Of a stretch of 20,116 nucleotides of DNA, positions 15,206 to 20,116 are shown in pieces; positions within the stretch are counted from its first letter, which is position 1; each line of letters starts with the position of its first letter. The notes below the pieces were generated by a model that ran no database searches, was not told where the DNA came from, and saw nothing but the letters and a program-made list of their open reading frames with translations. Made by a program: the position numbers and the translations under genes. The DNA is from an uncultured Clostridia bacterium (GTDB lineage: Bacteria > Bacillota_A > Clostridia > Christensenellales > CAG-138): the NCBI GenBank assembly GCA_946539625.1, contig CAMNHT010000009.1:1-20116 (forward strand), written 5' to 3'.

Positions 15206-15225
15206 GTACAAAACGGAGGTGCAAC

Positions 15226-15645
15226 ATGGAACTGTTCCGATTGACCGACGCGGATTTTGACACACTCGTTCCGCTGCATGTCGCCTATAAGGACGAGATC
15301 GGCGAAGAAACGCCGTCTTCGGACGATCTTGCCGCGCTGAAAGATGCGATCCACAATAAACGCATCCTGTTTTTCGGGTATCGTGAGAATGGTCGTCTCG
15401 TCGGCTGCTGCTCCGTTTCGATCACTTTTTCCACGTTTCGCTACGGTTCTTCCGGCGTCTTCGAGGACTTCTATATTCTTCCTGCATACAGGCACAAGGG
15501 TATTGCGCGTACGCTCGTCCGTTATGCTTATCAAAACAGCGGCGTTATGTCCATGACGGTCGGCTGTGCGGACTGCGATCTTCCGATGTACAAGGCGCTC
15601 GGCTTTTCGATCCCGATCGGAAACATGCTTGCTTATGAGGCATAA
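15226..15645 (+). CDS. GNAT family N-acetyltransferase
   Basis: This is a 139-residue cytosolic protein of the GNAT fold. The ATG at 15226 is preferred over an in-frame upstream ATG because GGAGGT at 15215-15220 is five bases before it and the upstream codons overlap the promoter. The acetyl-CoA loop is visible as ILPAYRHKGIA (84-94), matching the Q/R-x-x-G-x-G/A pattern with Ala in the last place. It is followed by a helix (95-103), and MYKALGF (121-127) is the usual motif B ending. Strands before it (FFGYRENGRLVGCCSV) fit the family. The substrate cannot be predicted. It stands alone with its own promoter and terminator between two minus-strand units, so context gives no functional clue. 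Confidence 0.88.
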   Translation: MELFRLTDADFDTLVPLHVAYKDEIGEETPSSDDLAALKDAIHNKRILFFGYRENGRLVGCCSVSITFSTFRYGSSGVFEDFYILPAYRHKGIARTLVRYAYQNSGVMSMTVGCADCDLPMYKALGFSIPIGNMLAYEA

Positions 15646-15648
15646 AGC

Positions 15649-15674
15649 AAACGCACCGTGTTTACGGTGCGTTT
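15649..15674. terminator. Bidirectional hairpin terminator between the GNAT gene and sigA
   Basis: AAACGCACCGT (15649-15659) and ACGGTGCGTTT (15664-15674) form a perfect 11-bp stem with the loop GTTT. It lies three bases after the GNAT stop codon and 15 bases from the sigA stop codon on the other strand. The U-tracts are short (three T inside the stem on each strand), so termination may be moderate. Confidence 0.82.
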
Positions 15675-15689
15675 ATTCAATGACATCTC

Positions 15690-17195
15690 TTATTCAAGGA
15701 AGTCCTTGAGTTTTTTGCTTCTGGAAGGGTGGCGGAGCTTGCGCAATGCCTTTGCTTCGATCTGACGGATGCGCTCACGCGTGACGTTGAACTCCTTGCC
15801 GACCTCTTCGAGCGTACGTGCCTTGCCATCGTCAAGACCATAGCGGAGGCGCAAAACCTTCGCTTCGCGCGGGGTCAGCGTGTTCAGTACTTCTACAAGC
15901 TGTTCCTTGAGAAGCGCGACTGCCACGGCGTCTGCCGGCGCCGGCGCATCGTCGTCCGGGATGAAGTCGCCGAGATGCGAATCGTCTTCCTCACCGATCG
16001 GCGTTTCCAGTGAGACAGGCTCTTGTGCGATCTTGAGAATTTCACGCACCTTGTCCTCGGAAATACCCATTTCCTTTGCGATCTCGTCGGGACGAGGATC
16101 ACGACCGAGCTCCTGTACAAGCTGACGGTTTACGCGGATCAGCTTATTGATCGTTTCAACCATGTGAACCGGAATGCGGATCGTGCGAGCCTGGTCAGCG
16201 ATCGCACGTGTGATTGCCTGACGGATCCACCACGTCGCATACGTCGAAAACTTATACCCCTTGCGGTAGTCAAACTTTTCGACCGCCTTGATGAGACCGA
16301 GATTGCCTTCCTGAATGAGATCAAGGAACAGCATGCCGCGTCCGACATAGCGTTTTGCGATCGAAACGACAAGACGCAGATTCGCTTCGGCAAGCTGATG
16401 CTTTGCATCAAGATCGCCGTCCGCCATACGCTGTGCGATCTCGATTTCCTGCTGTGCGGTGAGAAGCGGGACTTTGCCGATTTCCTTCAGATACATGCGG
16501 ACCGGGTCGTCAATGTTGATGCCCTCGGTCGGTGCGAGCATTGTTTCGATCTCGGCGATCTCTTCGTCCATGTCCTCGGGAACTTCGACTTCTTCCACGA
16601 TGTCGATGTTCAACTCTTCGAGCTCACCGTAGACCTTGTCCATCTGATCGGCGTCAACACCGACCTCGTTCATCACGTCCATGACCTCGTTGAACGTCAG
16701 CATGCCCTTCTGCTTACCTCTGTCCAAGAGCTCACGGATGCGTTGTTCGGCGTTGACGGGCTTAGGCTCGTCCTCCTCTTCAAACGGGTCTTCCGGTTTC
16801 TCTTCGTCTTCTTCCGGTATCTCGAGCTTTTTCTTACCCTTTGACGCTTTCTTAGGCTTTTCGGGTACATGCTTCTCATCCAAATCGGGTTCGTCCGCCG
16901 ACGCGGGTTCTGCCGGTTTTTCGATCGATGTGGTCTCTTCTGCTTCGTCAACCGGTTTCGGTTCCGTTTTCTTTTTGTTTTTGGGCGATTTTTTCGTCTT
17001 TTCCGGCTTAGGATCGACCGTCTCCTCAAGGAGTTCGACTGTCGTTTCACCCGCTTCCGGCTCAACCTTTTTCGGCTTTACAGCGCGTTTGATCGTCTTT
17101 TTTGGCGTTTCCGTCACTTCGATCGGTTCAGTTGCGTCCACAACCTCTTCCTGCTTGGCCTTCCTTGTTTTTTTCGTGGTTTTTGTTTCTTCCAT
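15690..17195 (-). CDS. sigA: Housekeeping RNA polymerase sigma factor (RpoD/SigA) with long low-complexity N-terminus
   Basis: The protein has 501 residues. Residues 1-147 are a low-complexity stretch rich in Lys, Glu, Pro and Thr, with repeated KPKK-like and acidic runs. Region 1.1 covers about 148-202 ([20 protein letters not shown]). Region 1.2 is near 226-260, and region 2 near 264-340 has [17 protein letters not shown] and the -10-binding [17 protein letters not shown]. Region 3 follows at about 344-420, and region 4 at about 430-500 has the helix-turn-helix [20 protein letters not shown]. It directs RNA polymerase to TTGACA/TATAAT promoters such as those seen in this window. AGGAG seven bases before the ATG supports the start. 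It follows dnaG by 11 bases. Firmicute SigA is usually about 360-390 residues, so the extra length lies at the N-terminus. Confidence 0.96.
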   Translation of the reverse strand: MEETKTTKKTRKAKQEEVVDATEPIEVTETPKKTIKRAVKPKKVEPEAGETTVELLEETVDPKPEKTKKSPKNKKKTEPKPVDEAEETTSIEKPAEPASADEPDLDEKHVPEKPKKASKGKKKLEIPEEDEEKPEDPFEEEDEPKPVNAEQRIRELLDRGKQKGMLTFNEVMDVMNEVGVDADQMDKVYGELEELNIDIVEEVEVPEDMDEEIAEIETMLAPTEGINIDDPVRMYLKEIGKVPLLTAQQEIEIAQRMADGDLDAKHQLAEANLRLVVSIAKRYVGRGMLFLDLIQEGNLGLIKAVEKFDYRKGYKFSTYATWWIRQAITRAIADQARTIRIPVHMVETINKLIRVNRQLVQELGRDPRPDEIAKEMGISEDKVREILKIAQEPVSLETPIGEEDDSHLGDFIPDDDAPAPADAVAVALLKEQLVEVLNTLTPREAKVLRLRYGLDDGKARTLEEVGKEFNVTRERIRQIEAKALRKLRHPSRSKKLKDFLE

Positions 17196-17206
17196 GTCCC
17201 GTCTCC

Positions 17207-18964
17207 TTATTTATTTGCCCGTATTCTTTCTGTGATCTCTTTCAAAACGGTGTCTCGTTCCTCCGCCGTTAAATCCGGTTTTTTAAGTTTTGCCTGCAAG
17301 CTTGCGATCTCATCCGCTTGATTTTCTTTGCGCATGCGTCGGATGCAATCGACCGAGGTTTCCTGAGCGTTTTCCATGGCGTCCTCTTCTTTCAGCACTG
17401 CCGACGCGATCTCCGCTTCTTTTTCGGGAAGCTCGCTGATATACGCAGCCATTGAAAACGCACTGCCCTTCTCGCACATCTGAAGAAACATTGCGCGATA
17501 CGTTTCGTTTCGGATCAGTTCCGCAGCGTTTTCACCGATCGCGTATGCAAGAGCCTTCTTGTCATGCAAGCAAGACAGCACGAGCATACGTTCCATTACA
17601 TCGCGCGGGTCCTCGTCCGTGTCGGTCCGTTTGCGGAATCCGCCGCGAATCGACGTTCTGACTTCGTTGATCTGCAATCCTCCGCTGCGAACGCCCTGCG
17701 CTTCCAGCGCTTCAAGCGCGTAGCCGGTCTTCTTTGCAATCTGCTTATAGTAGCGTTCCTGCTCAATCGGCTGCAGACTCGCGACGAACGCACATGCCGC
17801 CTTTGCATAGCGCTCGCGGCCGTTCTCATCATTCAGATCATATCCATTCGCCATCGCTTCAAGCTTGAACGCGTTCAGTGAAAGTGCGTTGTCCTTGAGT
17901 CTGTCAAAGCCCTCTTTGCCGTAAATCTGAACATATTCATCCGGATCGAGATCATCCGGAATCGTGATGACCCGCACCTCGAGCCCCTCGGAGTTCAAAA
18001 TGTCGAGCCCGCGAACGGTGGCGTTCTGCCCCGCTGCGTCACCGTCATAGGAAATATATACCGTATTGACGTATCGTTTCAAAAGTCGCGCCTGCTGCTG
18101 CGTCAGCGCTGTTCCGAGACTTGCGACAGCATTCTTTACGCCTGCCTTATACAGTCCAATCACATCCATGTAGCCCTCGACCATGATGAGATCATCGAGC
18201 TTTTCGTTTTTATGCAGATACAGCCCGTACAGATTGTTGCGCTTGTTATAGACCGGCGTGTCACCCGTGTTGATGTATTTGGGCTTTTCGTCGCCCATCA
18301 CGCGCGCGCCGAAGCCGAGGACCTGTCCGTTCACACCGAGAATCGGAAAGATCAGCCGACCGCGAAACGCATCATAGACCGTACCGCGTTCGGTATTGTT
18401 CACAAGCAGCCCTGCATCGACGAGTTCTTTTTCGGAATAACCCCTGCTCTTCAGAAGTTTCAAAAGCGAATCCCACGTATCTGGCGCGTACCCGATGCCG
18501 AACCGTGTGACGATTTCAGCGTTCAGGCCGCGCCTTGCAGCGTACTCCTGCGCATCCTTACCGGTTGCAGGATCTAAAAAACATCTGGAGTAATAGCGCG
18601 CCGCCTCGGTGTTCGCCTCGATCATACGCTTCTTATACGCGCGCTGCCGCTGCATTTCTCGGTCGTTGATCTCGTTCGGCAGCTCCATGTTCACGCGATT
18701 TGCAAGCTGCTGCACCGCCTCATAGAACGTCAGCCGTTCCATGTCCATGACAAACTGGATGACCGTGCCGCCCGCGTGACAGCCGAAGCAGTAAAAGAGC
18801 TGCTTGTCCGGCGAAACGGAGAACGACGGCGTTTTTTCGCCGTGCAGCGGACAGCACGCCCAGAGCTTGCGGCCTTTCGGCTTCAGCTCGACGTATTCCG
18901 AAACGACGGAAACGATATCATTCTTGTGTAATAGCTCATCGAGCCATGCGCTCGGAAACGCCAT
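17207..18964 (-). CDS. dnaG: DNA primase DnaG
   Basis: This is a 585-residue primase of normal length. The N-terminal CHC2 zinc finger uses Cys38, His41, Cys59 and Cys62 ([12 protein letters not shown] and [10 protein letters not shown]). The catalytic core (about 115-350) includes the TOPRIM signature with Glu263 in [10 protein letters not shown] and Asp307/Asp309 in [13 protein letters not shown], the magnesium ligands. The C-terminal part (from about 440) is the helicase-interaction domain. It makes RNA primers for lagging-strand synthesis at the replication fork. AAAGGAGGG six bases before the ATG supports the start. The gene lies between dgt (33-base gap) and sigA (11-base gap), a variant of the widely conserved dnaG-sigA pair. 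Confidence 0.97.
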   Translation of the reverse strand: MAFPSAWLDELLHKNDIVSVVSEYVELKPKGRKLWACCPLHGEKTPSFSVSPDKQLFYCFGCHAGGTVIQFVMDMERLTFYEAVQQLANRVNMELPNEINDREMQRQRAYKKRMIEANTEAARYYSRCFLDPATGKDAQEYAARRGLNAEIVTRFGIGYAPDTWDSLLKLLKSRGYSEKELVDAGLLVNNTERGTVYDAFRGRLIFPILGVNGQVLGFGARVMGDEKPKYINTGDTPVYNKRNNLYGLYLHKNEKLDDLIMVEGYMDVIGLYKAGVKNAVASLGTALTQQQARLLKRYVNTVYISYDGDAAGQNATVRGLDILNSEGLEVRVITIPDDLDPDEYVQIYGKEGFDRLKDNALSLNAFKLEAMANGYDLNDENGRERYAKAACAFVASLQPIEQERYYKQIAKKTGYALEALEAQGVRSGGLQINEVRTSIRGGFRKRTDTDEDPRDVMERMLVLSCLHDKKALAYAIGENAAELIRNETYRAMFLQMCEKGSAFSMAAYISELPEKEAEIASAVLKEEDAMENAQETSVDCIRRMRKENQADEIASLQAKLKKPDLTAEERDTVLKEITERIRANK

Positions 18965-18997
18965 CGTGCGCCCTCCTTTCTCCGAATCTCAAAAACC

Positions 18998-20005
18998 TCA
19001 GCTCCAGCTCTTCGGAACAAACAAATGCTCGAACGTGCTGATTGCGTAAATGTCGCTCATGCCCGCGATAAAGTCCGCAACCGCGCGCTCTTTGCCTTCG
19101 GTTTCGAGCGTAAGTTGATACTCTTCATCCAGAATCTCCGGATGTTCAAAATAATACTCATACAGTGCGCGGACGACGCCCTTTGCCTTCCCCTCTTCGC
19201 TCTTGGCGATCGGATTCAGATACACACGCTCGAACATAAATCTGCGGAGCACCTTGAATTCTTCGGCATAGTCCGGTGAAAAACGGATATCCGGACTCAT
19301 TTGACTGTTTTCGATCACGTTGATGATCAGGCTGTTGATGCGCTTCGAATGCGTCGGTCCGAACAGCTCGATACAGGAACGCGGCAGATCTTCCTCAGAA
19401 AGTACCCCTGCGCGCATAGCGTCGTCGATATCGTGATTGATGTACGCAATGCGATCTGCAAGTGAAACGACCTTGCCCTCGACCGTTGCGGGACGACCGC
19501 TGCTCGTATGGTTCACAATGCCATCGCGTACTTCCCATGTGAGGTTCAGTCCCTTGCCATCGTATTCGAGCTTCTCCACGACGCGCAGGCTCTGTTCATT
19601 GTGCTTGAATCCGCCGGGCAGCAGCGCGTTCAACACCTCTTCCCCTGCATGTCCGAAGGGCGTGTGCCCGAGGTCATGGCCCATTGCGATCGCTTCGGCA
19701 AGGTCCTCGTTTAGCCGAAGTGCACGCGCGATGGTACGGGCAATCTGCGTAACTTCCAGAGTATGCGTCAGTCTTGTGCGGTAATGATCGCCCTTCGGTG
19801 CTAAAAATACTTGCGTTTTATGCTTTAATCTGCGGAATGATTTGCTGTGCAGGATGCGGTCCCGGTCGCGCACAAACTCGGTCCGAACAGGACAAAGCTC
19901 CATCGGAACATCGCGACCACGGGTGTTGACAACGAGCATCGCATAGGGTGAAAGCATCTCTTTCTCCCATTCTTCCCGCATTTTTCGGACCGATCCCTGC
20001 TCCAT
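18998..20005 (-). CDS. dgt: Deoxyguanosinetriphosphate triphosphohydrolase-like HD-domain protein
   Basis: This is a 335-residue HD-superfamily hydrolase in the size range of the short dGTPase-like group. Metal ligands are His81 (RLTHTLEV), His110-Asp111 (AMGHDLGHTPFGHAG) and Asp184 (SLADRIAYINHDIDDA). The N-terminal RDRDRILHSKSFRRLKHKTQ is the conserved family opening. These enzymes split dNTPs to deoxynucleoside and triphosphate, limiting dNTP pools; some work in phage defence. Specificity for dGTP is not provable from sequence. GGAGG five bases before the ATG supports the start. It is the first visible gene of the dgt-dnaG-sigA unit, an order seen in many Clostridia. Confidence 0.93.
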   Translation of the reverse strand: MEQGSVRKMREEWEKEMLSPYAMLVVNTRGRDVPMELCPVRTEFVRDRDRILHSKSFRRLKHKTQVFLAPKGDHYRTRLTHTLEVTQIARTIARALRLNEDLAEAIAMGHDLGHTPFGHAGEEVLNALLPGGFKHNEQSLRVVEKLEYDGKGLNLTWEVRDGIVNHTSSGRPATVEGKVVSLADRIAYINHDIDDAMRAGVLSEEDLPRSCIELFGPTHSKRINSLIINVIENSQMSPDIRFSPDYAEEFKVLRRFMFERVYLNPIAKSEEGKAKGVVRALYEYYFEHPEILDEEYQLTLETEGKERAVADFIAGMSDIYAISTFEHLFVPKSWS

Positions 20006-20031
20006 AGCCGCCTCCGCGAAAGTATTCTATT

Positions 20032-20037
20032 ATTATA
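20032..20037 (-). promoter_or_regulatory. Probable -10 box upstream of dgt-dnaG-sigA
   Basis: On the minus strand TATAAT (20037-20032) lies 26 bases before the dgt ATG. No good -35 is found 16-18 bases upstream, where the sequence is T-rich, so this is a partial promoter call. Confidence 0.45.
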
Positions 20038-20059
20038 TACGCCGAAACTCCAAAAAATC

Positions 20060-20079
20060 CTTTTTTCTTTTGAAAAAAG
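20060..20079. repeat. AT-rich inverted repeat upstream of dgt
   Basis: CTTTTTTC (20060-20067) and GAAAAAAG (20072-20079) are a perfect 8-bp inverted repeat with the loop TTTT. On the minus strand it is followed by GGATTTTTT, so it may be a weak terminator of a gene beyond the window. The stem has only two G/C pairs, so a chance AT-rich dyad or an upstream promoter element is also possible. The rest of 20038-20116 shows no gene. Confidence 0.35.
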
Positions 20080-20116
20080 TATCATCTGTTCGATTTATGT
20101 TCTTTATCGACGCAAA

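Noticed and set aside
15102..15225. A T-box riboswitch in front of trpS
   Set aside because: The gap is only 124 bases, holds two divergent promoters, and shows no terminator/antiterminator pair or T-box-like sequence on the minus strand.
16023..16844. A 273-codon open frame on the plus strand opposite sigA
   Set aside because: It is antisense to the conserved core of SigA and its composition (Leu/Asp/Arg-rich, no motifs) is what a reversed acidic/Lys-rich gene gives.

Overview
The window reads as chromosomal core DNA of a low-to-mid GC Gram-positive anaerobe of the Clostridia (Firmicutes). Three things suggest this: the order rsmB-rlmN-prpC-prkC-rsgA-rpe, which is the classical Firmicutes order; a dgt-dnaG-sigA block; and an envelope set made of a PASTA-type Ser/Thr kinase and an LCP protein with no outer-membrane genes. 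GC content looks close to 50-55% by eye. Several exported proteins carry Thr/Pro-rich linkers, a style I associate with gut Clostridia; the exact family is inference. I see no tRNA, rRNA, CRISPR array, transposase or phage gene, and no gene-free stretch longer than 300 bases.

Layout. (1) 1-5305, plus strand: end of rsmB, then rlmN, PP2C phosphatase, Ser/Thr kinase, rsgA and rpe. These overlap or nearly touch, so they are probably one operon, closed by a hairpin at 5318-5349. (2) 5351-6788, minus strand: a compact three-gene unit. Its genes are a small helical protein starting at TTG, an ArsR-type repressor with a DUF2087 tail, and a cysteine-peptidase-like protein. It has a near-consensus sigma-A promoter with a palindrome at the expected transcription start. 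This is the least explained part of the window. (3) 6861-8750, minus strand: an LCP cell-wall glycopolymer ligase. (4) 8942-13157, plus strand: a GT2-GtrA fusion, a membrane phosphodiester-glycosidase-like protein, a small two-helix membrane protein and an M18 aminopeptidase. (5) 13183-15101, minus strand: trpS and a short-chain dehydrogenase joined as TAATG. (6) 15226-15645, plus strand: a lone GNAT acetyltransferase with its own promoter. (7) 15690-20005, minus strand: dgt, dnaG and sigA, a dNTP-control, replication-priming and housekeeping-sigma block.

How the genes work together. The first operon couples ribosome maturation (RsmB, RlmN, RsgA) with a kinase/phosphatase pair that probably senses the cell wall. 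Regions 3 and 4 share a divergent promoter region and both concern surface polysaccharide: LCP attaches polymers to peptidoglycan, and the GT2-GtrA fusion with the NAGPA-like protein probably makes or trims lipid-linked sugars. Every convergent gene pair is separated by a hairpin that can act on both strands (5318-5349, 13161-13207, 15649-15674).

Most of the window is ordinary core genome. The best candidates for something undescribed are the ArsR/DUF2087-controlled three-gene unit, the unusual outer domain of the kinase, and the three-gene membrane glycan cluster.
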